From contig NZ_JARXVE010000001.1 of NCBI RefSeq assembly GCF_029893345.1, forward strand, positions 558,001-622,000: a stretch of DNA of 64,000 bases, in the 5' to 3' direction. Both the position numbers and the translations under genes were made by a program. Below are positions 54,629-63,833 of this stretch, piece by piece. The notes below the pieces were generated by a model that had not been told where the DNA came from, ran no database searches, and was given only the letters and a program-made list of their open reading frames with translations. The number at the start of each line of letters is the position of its first letter. Within the stretch, counting starts at the first letter, position 1. Origin of the DNA: Mycolicibacterium frederiksbergense (lineage in GTDB: Bacteria > Actinomycetota > Actinomycetes > Mycobacteriales > Mycobacteriaceae).

Positions 54629-54997
54629 GTGACTAGCGAAGACCTTGTCCTGCACCAGATCCACTGGACGAAGCTGGCCGCCGATGCGGCTGCAGAAATC
54701 GTGTCGCTCCCGTTGATCTGGACTGGGCATCGCACTCTGGGACTTGTCGTTCATTTCCTTACCCCAGTCACCGCCTCGGCAGCCCTGCTACGCGCAGACA
54801 CCACCCGGCTGCGCTCGACCCGACGCGGTAGGTACGTCTTAGAACACATGCCCCCATCCGCACAAGCGGTTCGCCTCGCAGGCGACGCCGTGATGACCGT
54901 CGGCACGTGGCGACGCGACGGTCTTCTGGTCGCCGCGGGTGCGCTCATCGTGATCGCCGGTTGGTCACATGGTCTGATTCTGCGAAGGCCGGCGTAG
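54629..54997 (+). CDS. Hypothetical membrane-associated protein (122 aa)
   Basis: GTG start at 54,629. Two or three moderately hydrophobic stretches are visible (about residues 42-52 and 98-115) around an Arg/Thr-rich centre. Final segment LIVIAGWSHGLILRR looks like a membrane helix with positive end. No family recognised. A minus-strand frame overlaps the 5' half but has poorer protein character. Moderately sure that this is a gene. Confidence 0.5.
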   Translation: MTSEDLVLHQIHWTKLAADAAAEIVSLPLIWTGHRTLGLVVHFLTPVTASAALLRADTTRLRSTRRGRYVLEHMPPSAQAVRLAGDAVMTVGTWRRDGLLVAAGALIVIAGWSHGLILRRPA

Positions 54998-55098
54998 GTG
55001 CGCGTCGATCACGCTGTAGCCGATCGCGGTGTCGCGCAGCGCATCCGCCCACCGGTGGGGTCCCGATCGTCGCCTGCTCCACTGCGCCTAATGCCTCA

Positions 55099-55578
55099 CT
55101 AGGCGGTTGATCTATGAGTCGGGGGTTGATTTGTTGGGCCGCAGCGCCTGCGATCGTGTCGATCGCTTGGCGGTTCCGATCGTCGAGTGTGGTGCTCTAG
55201 CGCAGGAATCAGCGCGCCGAGTTGATCCAGCTCGATCAGCTCGGCGTCGATCTCGACTTGCTGAACCTGGCGGCGTAGCCGCGCGGTGACGTCGTTGGGC
55301 GCGGGCACGGGTCCGGCCTTGAGGCGTTGTCGCACGGCACGTAGCGGCCGCACGACCTCGCGATGCCAGGCGTCCACGCGGGCTCGGGCCGCTTCGAGAC
55401 TAGACGTGGTAAACCTCTGGCGTCGCTCGGCACCGACGAACGCTGCAAGTAAGACCCGGTTGACGTCCAGACCGTGTCGGTTCTGCAGATATAGGCACGC
55501 ATCGGCTACGCCTTCGCTTGCGTAGAGCGCCAGCGCAAATCGCTTGAAGGACACGGCGTAGCACTTGCAGATGGGCAT
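55099..55578 (-). CDS. TIGR02444-family protein
   Basis: 159 residues, ATG 55,578. The first 120 residues fit the TIGR02444 family: FALALYASEGVADACLYLQNRHGLDVNRVLLAAFVG, then the alpha-helical W-HREVVRPLRAVRQRLKAG and QQVEIDAELIELDQLGAL. The family is mostly found in Proteobacteria and its function is unknown. The last 35 residues (HHTRRSEPPSDRHDRRRC...) look like out-of-frame sequence, so the true end may be near residue 125 and a frameshift may have extended it. Presence in a mycobacterium is unusual as far as I know, which may mark transfer. Confidence 0.6.
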   Translation of the reverse strand: MPICKCYAVSFKRFALALYASEGVADACLYLQNRHGLDVNRVLLAAFVGAERRQRFTTSSLEAARARVDAWHREVVRPLRAVRQRLKAGPVPAPNDVTARLRRQVQQVEIDAELIELDQLGALIPALEHHTRRSEPPSDRHDRRRCGPTNQPPTHRSTA

Positions 55579-55888
55579 TAGGGGGTTCCCTTCTAGGGTT
55601 TCCTATCGCGATGCCATGGCGGCTGGCGTCCGGCGTTGTCCACCGTCCAGCGGCGGAACAGCTGGTGGGAGATCCCGAATTGGTCGAGGACCTTGCCCGC
55701 GGTCCGGCCACTTAACTTTCTGGCCGATGGCAGAGGTCCGGCCCACCGGGAATCCAGCACCACTTACTTGGTGAGCTACCGGCAGACTGGCGCGGTCCAG
55801 CCGCTCCGAGGACGATAGGACCTAGGACGACAAGACGATGGAAGGAAGGTGGCGCAGAAGCACAGGCAACCGACAATGAGGAGGAATC
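55579..55888. other. Region between TIGR02444-type gene and 59-aa gene
   Basis: 310 bp. The only protein-like signal is the weak 56-residue frame on the minus strand. The part 55,764-55,888 should contain the promoter of the small plus-strand gene; no boxes could be assigned. Confidence 0.4.
55593..55763 (-). pseudogene. Possible small gene or remnant (56 aa) upstream of the TIGR02444 gene
   Basis: An open frame from GTG 55,763 to TAG at 55,593, 15 bp before the TIGR02444 start. The middle (TAGKVLDQFGISHQLFRRWT) looks like a helix-turn-helix and has protein-like composition. Could be a short gene co-transcribed with TIGR02444, or the broken end of a longer DNA-binding protein. Weak. Confidence 0.22.
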
Positions 55889-56068
55889 ATGGGAGAAGGA
55901 CACTGGCAGTGGGTCGCTCACGGTCCGGGTAGTAACCCCTTCCCGCCCGGTAGCTTGATTCAGCACCCGGAGCCGATCGTGCATGGCTTCGTAGACACAT
56001 CCCAGTTGACCGACTCGTGCCCGCACTGCGGACAGGCCATACCGCCCCCGCTAGAGGGTGAGAACTAA
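55889..56068 (+). CDS. Small hypothetical protein with CPHCG motif (59 aa)
   Basis: ATG 55,889 is preceded by AGGAGGAATC, a near-ideal ribosome binding site, and the frame ends in TAA at 56,066-56,068. The protein starts MGEGHWQWVAHGPGSNPFPPG, is Pro/Gly-rich with several His and Trp, and ends with DSCPHCGQAIPPPLEGEN. A single CxxC pair could bind metal in a dimer or act in thiol exchange. It has no signal peptide or membrane segment. I do not recognise a family. Confidence 0.65.
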   Translation: MGEGHWQWVAHGPGSNPFPPGSLIQHPEPIVHGFVDTSQLTDSCPHCGQAIPPPLEGEN

Positions 56069-56386
56069 CCAGAAGATAAGTAGAGACGCGTTTCTCTGCG
56101 CTGAGTTCCACCGCGCGTTCGGCTTTGCAAGCGCTTGGGAATTCCGCCGAGAAACCCCACCAGCCTCGAACCCGACGACCGCTAACCAGCCCGCGCCAGA
56201 CCGACCGACCAAGAATGCCAGTCGTGGCAGCAGGGCGATGTGTAGAAATAGGGCCGGGAGCAGGCGATGTTGACCTCGCCCACGGCCCCAGGCCTGAGCG
56301 CGCAGGGCGCAGGTGGCGCCCTGTATCGGGGTGGTTTGCGCGGACTGGCGGAGTCTCGGTTTGACCGGCTCCGACCTGGCATTTCT
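56069..56386. other. Intergenic region, no gene recognised
   Basis: 318 bp between the 59-aa gene and the 3' end of the antisense tRNA. Short frames only. A small inverted repeat (AGAGA...TCTCT) lies near 56,084-56,098. No attachment-site-like repeat of the tRNA 3' end was seen. Confidence 0.45.
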
Positions 56387-56463
56387 TGGTGCCCTCGGTG
56401 AGATTCGAACTCACACTGTACGGGTTTTGAATCCGTTTCCTCTGCCAGTTGGGATACGAGGGC
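56387..56463 (-). tRNA. tRNA-Leu (anticodon CAA), with encoded CCA
   Basis: On the minus strand: acceptor stem GCCCTCG/CGAGGGC, a D-arm with the AACTGGCAGAGG loop, anticodon loop TTCAAAA (anticodon CAA, reading UUG), T-arm GTGAG-TTCGAAT-CTCAC, then ACCA. The anticodon stem has one A-C mismatch next to the loop. The variable region is only about five bases, although tRNA-Leu usually has a long variable arm. Encoded CCA at 56,387-56,389. Confidence 0.9.
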
Positions 56464-56544
56464 GTGCCGATCAGTACTGCGGTGTATCACCATAGAGGAT
56501 GCCCCGCGGTCGCTTAACGGCGGCCACCACGACACAATGTTTCC

Positions 56545-57171
56545 ATGACCGGGTCACCGACAGACGCTGACAAACCACGCCGCGTTCTCATCGCCGAGGA
56601 CGAAGCGCTCATCCGCCTCGACCTCGCCGAAATGCTGCGCGAAGAGGGCTATGAGGTGGTCGGCGAAGCAGGCGATGGCCAGGAGGCCGTCGAGCTGGCC
56701 GAGAAGCTACGGCCCGACCTGGTGATCATGGATGTCAAGATGCCGCGTCGCGACGGTATCGACGCCGCGGGCGAGATCGCCAGCAAGCGCATTGCGCCGA
56801 TCGTCGTACTAACCGCGTTCAGCCAGCGGGAGCTGGTGGAACGGGCCCGTGATGCGGGGGCGATGGCGTATCTGGTCAAGCCGTTCAACATCACCGACCT
56901 GGTACCGGCCATCGAGGTGGCGGTCAGCCGGTTCAGCGAGATCACCGCGCTGGAGGCTGAGGTGGCGACGTTGGGCGACCGGCTGGAGACCCGCAAGCTG
57001 GTCGAGCGGGCCAAGGGTTTGCTTCAGAGCAACCACCAGATGACCGAACCCGAGGCGTTCAGCTGGATTCAGCGGGCCGCGATGGATCGCCGCACCACGA
57101 TGAAACGGGTGGCCGAAGTGGTGTTGGAAACCCTCGAAGAGCCCAAGGAAGCACCCGCCCAGGAGAACTGA
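56545..57171 (+). CDS. pdtaR: ANTAR-domain response regulator PdtaR
   Basis: 208 residues, orthologue-like to M. tuberculosis Rv1626. Receiver domain: acidic AEDE near residue 18, phospho-acceptor Asp63 (IMDVKMP), Thr/Ser switch (VVLTAFS) and Lys112 in VKPFN. A coiled-coil (about residues 127-150) leads into a C-terminal ANTAR RNA-binding domain (about 150-198) with the conserved AKGLLQ...EAFSWIQRAAMDRRTTMKRVAEVV. It acts by binding paired-hairpin RNA leaders and preventing termination after phosphorylation by PdtaS. Upstream is the antisense tRNA; the next gene follows after about 200 bp. Confidence 0.96.
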   Translation: MTGSPTDADKPRRVLIAEDEALIRLDLAEMLREEGYEVVGEAGDGQEAVELAEKLRPDLVIMDVKMPRRDGIDAAGEIASKRIAPIVVLTAFSQRELVERARDAGAMAYLVKPFNITDLVPAIEVAVSRFSEITALEAEVATLGDRLETRKLVERAKGLLQSNHQMTEPEAFSWIQRAAMDRRTTMKRVAEVVLETLEEPKEAPAQEN

Positions 57172-57368
57172 GCAACTCTCCCGGGTGTTAATTGTTGGTT
57201 TCTGCCGAACCGAAACTCCGCGTTCAGGCAGTGCGCGCGGAGAAAGCATTCACTGAAGATCCCGCGCTCCGGCCGGTGGTTGACTATGTTCAACCGAAGC
57301 ATCGGCGCCCAATCCTCCGTGGGATCAGGGCGCCGACCCGGCTGACAACACTGACCCGGAGGTGAAGC

Positions 57369-58580
57369 GTGCGCGGTCGCGTGGCACGGAAAGCGTTTGC
57401 TCTCGGTAGTGCGGGTGTGGTTGCCCTGGCGATTGCCGGCTGCAACCAGTCCTCGCCGAACGGCGAGGCGACGCAAACCAACTTGAAGATCGTCGAGAAG
57501 GTGCAGATCGACGAGAACGGTGCTGAGGTCAAATCCGCCGAGGGGGTTGCCCCCGCCGATCCGGCCGGCGACGGCAAGGCCAGCTGCCCGCCGGTGATGA
57601 TCGCCATGATGGGCGCGCTCAACGGGCCCGACGCTGCCCTGGGTATCAACATCAAGAACGGCGTCCAGTTGGCAATCGACAAGCACAACGCCGCCAACGC
57701 GGGCTGCCAGGTGCAGCTCAAGAGCTTTGACACCGAGGGCGATCCGCAGAAGGCCACCGGCGTGGCACCGCAGATCGTCGACGAAGCATTCATTGTCGGC
57801 ATCGTCGGGCCGGCGTTCTCCGGTGAAACCAAGGCCACCGGCGACGTGTTCAACCAGGCTGGTCTCGTCAGCACCACGGCCTCGGCCACCAACGTCACGT
57901 TGAGCGAGAACGGCTGGCGGACCTTCTTCCGCGGTTTGGCCAACGACGGCGTTCAGGGTCCCTCGGTGGCCAACTACCTCAAGAACACGCTGGGCAGCAA
58001 GAAGGTGTGTGTGGTCGACGACAGCACCGACTACGGGCTCGGATTAGCCGAGGCGGTACGGGAAACCCTGGGCCCGGTGGCCGATTCGGCGTGCAACATC
58101 TCGGTGAAGAAGGGCGACAAGGAGTTCTCGGCCGCGGTCACCCAGATCAAGGGCGCGGCCCCGGACGCGGTGTTCTACAGCGGGTACTACTCCGAGGCAG
58201 CGCCGTTCGCGCAGCAGCTCAAGGACGGCGGCGTGAAGACGATATTCGCCAGCGCCGACGGCACCAAGGACCCCGAGTTCGTCAAGCAGGCGGGGGAGGC
58301 ATCGAAGGGCGCCCTGCTGTCCTGCCCGTGCGGTCCGGCAGCCGGCTCGTTCGCCGAGGAGTACACCCAGAAGTTCGGCCAGGAGCCCGGTACCTACAGC
58401 ACCGAGGGTTATGACCTGGGCACCATCCTGCTCAAGGGCATCGACTCGGGGGCCATCACCCGTCCGGCGCTGCTGGACTTCGTCCGCAACTACCAGGGCC
58501 AGGGTGTCGCCCGCAAGTACCAGTGGACCGACAAAGGTGAGCTCACCACCAACCTGATCTGGATGTACGAAGTCCAGTAG
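57369..58580 (+). CDS. Branched-chain amino acid ABC transporter, substrate-binding lipoprotein
   Basis: 403 residues, GTG start with GGAGGTGAAGC upstream. An N-terminal lipoprotein signal peptide ends in LAIAGC (acylated Cys25). The mature part is a type I periplasmic binding protein of the LivJ/Leu-Ile-Val family: VMIAMMGALNGPDA, GVQLAIDKHNA, VGIVGPAFSGETKATGDVFN and a TEGYDLGTILLKGI hinge region. It captures a branched-chain amino acid or a related amide/urea-type ligand outside the membrane. It heads the transporter operon but is separated from the permease genes by a strong hairpin, which would give it higher transcript levels than the rest. Confidence 0.92.
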   Translation: MRGRVARKAFALGSAGVVALAIAGCNQSSPNGEATQTNLKIVEKVQIDENGAEVKSAEGVAPADPAGDGKASCPPVMIAMMGALNGPDAALGINIKNGVQLAIDKHNAANAGCQVQLKSFDTEGDPQKATGVAPQIVDEAFIVGIVGPAFSGETKATGDVFNQAGLVSTTASATNVTLSENGWRTFFRGLANDGVQGPSVANYLKNTLGSKKVCVVDDSTDYGLGLAEAVRETLGPVADSACNISVKKGDKEFSAAVTQIKGAAPDAVFYSGYYSEAAPFAQQLKDGGVKTIFASADGTKDPEFVKQAGEASKGALLSCPCGPAAGSFAEEYTQKFGQEPGTYSTEGYDLGTILLKGIDSGAITRPALLDFVRNYQGQGVARKYQWTDKGELTTNLIWMYEVQ

Positions 58581-58588
58581 GCAACCAG

Positions 58589-58633
58589 ACGAAACGCGTC
58601 CGAGACCGCAACCAGGCCTCGGGCGCGTTTCGT
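58589..58633 (+). terminator. Long hairpin between binding protein and permease genes
   Basis: A 16-bp stem with a single G-T pair (ACGAAACGCGTCCGAG against CTCGGGCGCGTTTCGT) and a 13-base loop, starting 9 bp after the stop. The arms are AT-ended, followed by TAG. Probably an attenuator or mRNA-stabilising stem that limits read-through to the four downstream genes. Confidence 0.8.
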
Positions 58634-58675
58634 TAGACCAGCACTGAGCCCTACGTAATCAGGAGCCGCCGCCGG

Positions 58676-59713
58676 ATGGTCAACCAGTGCGTCGAGCAGT
58701 CCGCCTGCCTGGCAGCCAACATCAGCTTTAACCTGGATGGCCTGCGAGATGGCTTCTGGCAGTTGACGATCGACGGCCTCTCCTGGGGTGCGATCTACGC
58801 GCTGGTGGCGGTGGGCTACACCTTGGTCTTCGGCGTGCTGCGCCTGATCAACTTCGCCCACTCCGAGATCTTCATGTTGGGCATGTTCGGCGCGTACTTC
58901 TGTCTGGACGTGATCATCGGCTTCACCCCGAGCGGCAACGCCTACAACAAGGGCGTCGCGCTGACCGTGCTCTATCTCGGGATCGCCATGCTGTTCGCGA
59001 TGCTGGTCTCGGGATCGGCTGCGGTCGGCCTGGAACTCGTCGCCTACCGGCCTCTGCGAAAACGGAATGCCCGCGCGTTGACGTTCCTCATCACCGCGAT
59101 CGGTATGTCCTTCGTGCTGCAGGAGTTCGTGCATTTCGTGCTGCCGAAGCTGATGAAGGGTTACGGCGGGAGTAACGCCCAACAACCCATCGTTCTGGTG
59201 CAGCCGAAAGTGCAGTTCACGATTTTCGGAGCCACGGTGTCGAACGTGACCCTGGTGATCGTGGGCGCCGCGCTGGTCCTCGCGATTCTCACCGACATTG
59301 CCATCAACCGCACCAAGTTCGGACGAGGAATCCGTGCGGTGGCGCAGGACCCGACCACCGCCACGCTGATGGGTGTCTCCCGCGAACGCATCATCATGAG
59401 GACGTTTCTCATCGGCGGTCTGCTGGCGGGAGCTGCCGCACTGCTCTACACGCTGAAGGTGCCGCAGGGCATCATCTACTCGGGCGGGTTCCTGCTCGGC
59501 ATCAAGGCGTTCTCGGCGGCGGTGCTCGGCGGCATCGGTAATCTCCGCGGAGCCCTGCTGGGCGGTCTGCTACTGGGAATCATGGAGAACTACGGGCAGG
59601 CGGTATTCGGAACCCAGTGGCGTGACGTCGTGGCGTTCGTTCTGCTCGTGTTGGTCCTGTTGTTCCGGCCGACCGGCATACTCGGTGAAAGCCTCGGGAA
59701 GGCGCGGGTATGA
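58676..59713 (+). CDS. livH: Branched-chain amino acid ABC transporter, permease 1 (LivH type)
   Basis: 345 residues, ATG 58,676 (at 58,678 the upstream GCCGCC gives no clear site, so the start is by frame). Eight hydrophobic helices. LivH signatures: GLSWGAIYALVAVGYTLVFGVLRLINFAHSEIF near the start, RAVAQDPTTATLMGV (coupling helix region) and a GIGNLRGALLGG segment in the C-terminal third. A 35-residue N-terminal lead with two Cys is longer than usual. Its stop overlaps the next start by four bases (ATGA). Confidence 0.92.
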   Translation: MVNQCVEQSACLAANISFNLDGLRDGFWQLTIDGLSWGAIYALVAVGYTLVFGVLRLINFAHSEIFMLGMFGAYFCLDVIIGFTPSGNAYNKGVALTVLYLGIAMLFAMLVSGSAAVGLELVAYRPLRKRNARALTFLITAIGMSFVLQEFVHFVLPKLMKGYGGSNAQQPIVLVQPKVQFTIFGATVSNVTLVIVGAALVLAILTDIAINRTKFGRGIRAVAQDPTTATLMGVSRERIIMRTFLIGGLLAGAAALLYTLKVPQGIIYSGGFLLGIKAFSAAVLGGIGNLRGALLGGLLLGIMENYGQAVFGTQWRDVVAFVLLVLVLLFRPTGILGESLGKARV

Positions 59714-60912
59714 GCGAGCATCAGCGTTCAGAGTCCGCCGGCTCGGTGACCAAGAGCCTGCTGGCTCCCGGCGATGCCATCCGCGAATCATGGTCCACGC
59801 TGCCGCGGGTGGCGAAATGGGTTGTCGGCGTTGTGGGTTTCGGGTTGCTGGGCCTGCTGCCGTTGTTCACCCCGAGCTTCCTCAACACCCCCGGCATCAG
59901 CTTCGGCGGCACCATGGCGCAGTTCGCGATGGTCGCCATCATCGCGATCGGCCTCAACGTCGTCGTCGGCCAGGCCGGCCTTCTCGACCTCGGTTACGTC
60001 GGTTTCTACGCGGTTGGCGCCTACACGGTCGCCCTGCTGACCAGTCCGGACAGCCCGTGGAACAAGGTGGGCCCCAACGGTTTCTTCAGCAAGGACTGGG
60101 CCTGGCTGTCGTGCGTGCCGTTGGCCATGGCAGTGACCGCGCTGGCCGGGCTCATCCTGGGAACACCCACGCTGCGGCTGCGCGGGGATTATCTGGCCAT
60201 CGTCACGCTGGGCTTCGGTGAGATCATCCGGCTGCTGGCCGACAACCTGTCCGACATCACCAACGGTTCACGCGGGCTCAACCAGGTCGCCTATCCGAGG
60301 CTGGGGGAGAGCGAGAAACTGCCCAACGGTGTGTTCTCCAGCGGCAACTCGGCCGGTGCGGCGAACTACGGCACCTGGTGGTTCTGGCTCGGCCTGATCC
60401 TGATGATCGGCATCCTGCTGTTGGTCGGCAACCTGGAACGCAGCCGGGTCGGACGCGCCTGGGTGGCTATCCGGGAGGACGAGGACGCCGCGGAGGTGAT
60501 GGGCGTCAACACCTTCCGGTTCAAGCTGTGGGCCTTCGTGATCGGTGCCGCGATCGGTGGGTTGTCGGGCGCGCTCTATGCCGGCCAGGTCCAGTACGTC
60601 GCGCCGCCGACGTTCAACATCATCAACTCGATGCTGTTCCTGTGCGCGGTGGTGCTCGGCGGGCAGGGCAACAAGCTGGGCGTCATCTTCGGCGCGTTCA
60701 TCATCGTCTACCTGCCCAACCGACTGCTGGGGGTGGAGTTCCTCGGGATCAACCTCGGCGACCTGAAGTACCTGTTCTTCGGCCTGGCCCTGGTGGTGTT
60801 GATGATCTTCCGGCCACAGGGGCTGTTCCCGGTCCGTCAGCAGCTGTTGACCTACGGCAGATCGGCCCGACAGTTGTTGCGCGGCAACACGGACAAGGAG
60901 CCGGCGCTGTGA
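59710..60912 (+). CDS. livM: Branched-chain amino acid ABC transporter, permease 2 (LivM type)
   Basis: 400 residues, ATG 59,710 inside an ATGA overlap with livH. A soluble N-terminus of about 35 residues precedes roughly ten hydrophobic helices. LivM features: [67 protein letters not shown] (EAA-like loop) and [20 protein letters not shown]. It forms the membrane channel with the LivH partner. The stop overlaps the GTG start of the ATPase gene (GTGA). Confidence 0.93.
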   Translation: MSEHQRSESAGSVTKSLLAPGDAIRESWSTLPRVAKWVVGVVGFGLLGLLPLFTPSFLNTPGISFGGTMAQFAMVAIIAIGLNVVVGQAGLLDLGYVGFYAVGAYTVALLTSPDSPWNKVGPNGFFSKDWAWLSCVPLAMAVTALAGLILGTPTLRLRGDYLAIVTLGFGEIIRLLADNLSDITNGSRGLNQVAYPRLGESEKLPNGVFSSGNSAGAANYGTWWFWLGLILMIGILLLVGNLERSRVGRAWVAIREDEDAAEVMGVNTFRFKLWAFVIGAAIGGLSGALYAGQVQYVAPPTFNIINSMLFLCAVVLGGQGNKLGVIFGAFIIVYLPNRLLGVEFLGINLGDLKYLFFGLALVVLMIFRPQGLFPVRQQLLTYGRSARQLLRGNTDKEPAL

Positions 60913-61746
60913 CTGAGCCGATGTCTGGCGTGACCGAGAGTGTCGAGGAGCTGGCCGGGGTCCACCGCGACATCCGGGCGGCCGAAGGCGAAATTCTGCT
61001 GGAAACACAGGACCTCACGGTGAAGTTCGGTGGCCTGGTGGCATTGGATTCGGTGAGCTTCAACATCCGGCGCGGCGAAATTCTCGGCTTGATCGGACCC
61101 AACGGCGCGGGCAAGACCACGTGTTTCAACGCGATCACCGGCGTCTACCGGCCCAGCTCGGGGTCGGTGATGTTCGACGGCGCCCCGCTCGGCCGGATCA
61201 AACGCCACCAGATCACCCGTCGCGGCATTGCCCGGACGTTCCAGAACATCCGGCTGTTCGGCGAGATGACCGCGCTGGAGAACGTCATGGTGGGAACCGA
61301 TGCGCGGCACAAGACTTCGGTGCCAGGAGCGTTGGTGCGCTCACCGCGGCACCGCCGCGAGGAACGGTCGGCGATCGAACGGGCCGCGGCCCTGCTGCAT
61401 TTTGTCGGGATCGCCCATCGCGGCGAGGAGAAGGCCAAGAACCTGCCGTACGGGGATCAGCGCCGCCTGGAGATTGCCCGGGCACTGGCCACCGAGCCCA
61501 AACTCGTGTGCCTGGATGAGCCGGCCGCCGGGTTCAACCCGGCCGAGAAGGCCGCACTGATCGAGTTGATCCGCAAGATTCGGGACGACGGCTACACGGT
61601 GCTGCTGATCGAGCACGACATGCGTCTGGTGATGGGGGTGACCGACCGCATCGTGGTGTTGGAGTTCGGCCGCAAGATCGCCGACGGGCTCCCGTCGGAG
61701 ATTCGTGAGGATCCGCGAGTGATCGCCGCCTATCTGGGGGTACCTG

Positions 61747-61763
<17 letters not shown>
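60909..61763 (+). CDS. livG: Branched-chain amino acid ABC transporter, ATPase 1 (LivG type)
   Basis: 284 residues starting at GTG 60,909 in a GTGA overlap. About 27 extra residues ([20 protein letters not shown]) precede the ATPase core. Walker A GPNGAGKT (63-70), Q-loop TFQNIRLF, degenerate signature [13 protein letters not shown] (the Liv G type lacks LSGGQ), Walker [11 protein letters not shown] and the H-loop in LIEHDM. It hydrolyses ATP to drive import. The last 17 bases overlap the next gene. Confidence 0.94.
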
Positions 61764-62508
<745 letters not shown>

Positions 62509-62536
62509 CCGATCCTCCCTGTGACTCCGCGAGTGT

Positions 62537-62557
62537 GCGTGTCTGCGGGCGACACGC
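62537..62557 (+). terminator. Hairpin after livF
   Basis: A 7-bp perfect stem (GCGTGTC/GACACGC) with a 7-base loop, 28 bp after the livF stop. No T-run. Probable end of the transporter operon. Confidence 0.6.
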
Positions 62558-62602
62558 CGCGGATGAATCGGAATTTGCGCACGTTCACGGCACGCTGAAG
62601 TC

Positions 62603-62932
62603 GTGATGGTAGGTAAATCGATCGCACTTTTCGTGCTGGCGGCGGTGCTGGAGATCGGTGGCGCCTGGCTGGTGTGGCAGGGCGTGCGCGAACATCGTGG
62701 CTGGCTGTGGATGGGCGCGGGCGTGATCGCCCTCGGTGCCTACGGATTTGTGGCAGCGTTTCAGCCCGACGCACATTTCGGCCGGGTGCTGGCCGCCTAC
62801 GGTGGCGTCTTTATCGCCGGATCGTTGTTGTGGGGGATGGTGGCCGACGGGTTCCGGCCCGACCGCTGGGATATCGCCGGGGCCTTGGTGGCGCTGGTTG
62901 GCGTCGGGCTGATCATGTACGCCCCGCGCTGA
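62603..62932 (+). CDS. YnfA/UPF0060-family membrane protein
   Basis: 109 residues with GTG 62,603 or ATG 62,606. Four hydrophobic helices fill the protein; the motif [17 protein letters not shown] in helix 1 (Glu in the membrane), a [11 protein letters not shown] turn and [32 protein letters not shown] match YnfA, a small-multidrug-resistance-like family. Function in mycobacteria is not established. It lies 94 bp after livF and converges with the next gene. Confidence 0.85.
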   Translation: MMVGKSIALFVLAAVLEIGGAWLVWQGVREHRGWLWMGAGVIALGAYGFVAAFQPDAHFGRVLAAYGGVFIAGSLLWGMVADGFRPDRWDIAGALVALVGVGLIMYAPR

Positions 62933-62937
62933 GGCCG

Positions 62938-63825
62938 TCAGCCCAGATGGGCGCTGTCGTCGTCGAGGTTGTCCCGGTTCAAGCCCATCGGCGTCGCGGC
63001 CGGAACATCGCCGGCCGCCACCACCTGGCGGGTGATCGGCGTCAGCACCCTGAACAAGGTGGTGACCTCGTCGTCGGTCAAGGCGTCTAATGCCCCCAAG
63101 GCCAGCGCATCGGTGCGGTCTTCGATGGACTGCTTGATGTCGCGCCCGGCCTCGGTGAGCTCGCCCCGGACGTCCAGCCACCGTCGAGCACGCAGTTGTT
63201 CGACGTAGCGCTCCCACTGCTCGTCGTCGTAGTCGCGGCTACGCATGATCATCTCGCGCGGCACCCGACCCGCCGCGGCGTGCAGCACATTGCATTCCCG
63301 GCCGCTGATCCCCTCGGAGACCAGCACGGCGATATGGGCGTCGCCGCGTTGCTCACGCAGCAGCGTGACCGCGTGCCAGAGCTTGGCGATCGGCTCCTCG
63401 GGCCACGGCAGGGCCCGATTGGCGGCGTAGAGCGGCCGACCGTCCAGGGGAGCGGTGCGGGCGGCCTTGGCGGCCAGTTCGCCGGCCAGCCGGGTGCCCT
63501 CGGAGTCGGTTACCCCTGACCGGCGCAATGCCGCGACAGCGGAATCCGACCGCAGCGCCAACAGTGTTGCCGGACTTGCCTTGTCCCAGACGGCGGGCAG
63601 GGCCTTGGCGACCCGTTCGATGGTGAAGTTGTAGAACGCGGCCGCGACGACTTCTGCCGGCACGATGCCCAATGGAGCCGAACGGGCGGCGAAGTAACCC
63701 TGCCAGAAACCGCGGTAACCCAGGCCATCGAGCGCCGCGCGCGGTTCCGGGGCGAAGTAGGTGACACCGTGTACCGGCTCAAGCCGGTCGAAGAAACGAC
63801 GTGCCAATGCTGGAGTGCGACCCAT
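62938..63825 (-). CDS. SCO6745-family protein
   Basis: 295 residues, ATG 63,825. Matches, as I remember it, the actinobacterial SCO6745 family: GYRGFWQGYFAARSAPLG, AAFYNFTIERVAKALP and the paired helices AKLWHAVTLLREQRGDAHIAVLV. The C-terminal third (about residues 195-270) resembles a MarR-like winged helix (RWLDVRGELTEAGRDIKQSIEDRTD), so a ligand-binding transcription regulator or an enzyme-like role are both possible. Function unknown. The C-terminus is six bases from the end of the YnfA-like gene. Confidence 0.8.
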   Translation of the reverse strand: MGRTPALARRFFDRLEPVHGVTYFAPEPRAALDGLGYRGFWQGYFAARSAPLGIVPAEVVAAAFYNFTIERVAKALPAVWDKASPATLLALRSDSAVAALRRSGVTDSEGTRLAGELAAKAARTAPLDGRPLYAANRALPWPEEPIAKLWHAVTLLREQRGDAHIAVLVSEGISGRECNVLHAAAGRVPREMIMRSRDYDDEQWERYVEQLRARRWLDVRGELTEAGRDIKQSIEDRTDALALGALDALTDDEVTTLFRVLTPITRQVVAAGDVPAATPMGLNRDNLDDDSAHLG

Positions 63826-63833
63826 GCCGCTAG

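Noticed and set aside
54431..54754. 107-residue minus-strand frame overlapping the 122-aa hypothetical gene
   Set aside because: The last 37 residues are hydrophobic and could be a tiny membrane peptide, but the rest is not protein-like and no good start was found.
56387..56463. Phage or island attachment site at the tRNA gene
   Set aside because: No direct repeat of the tRNA 3' end and no integrase in the window.
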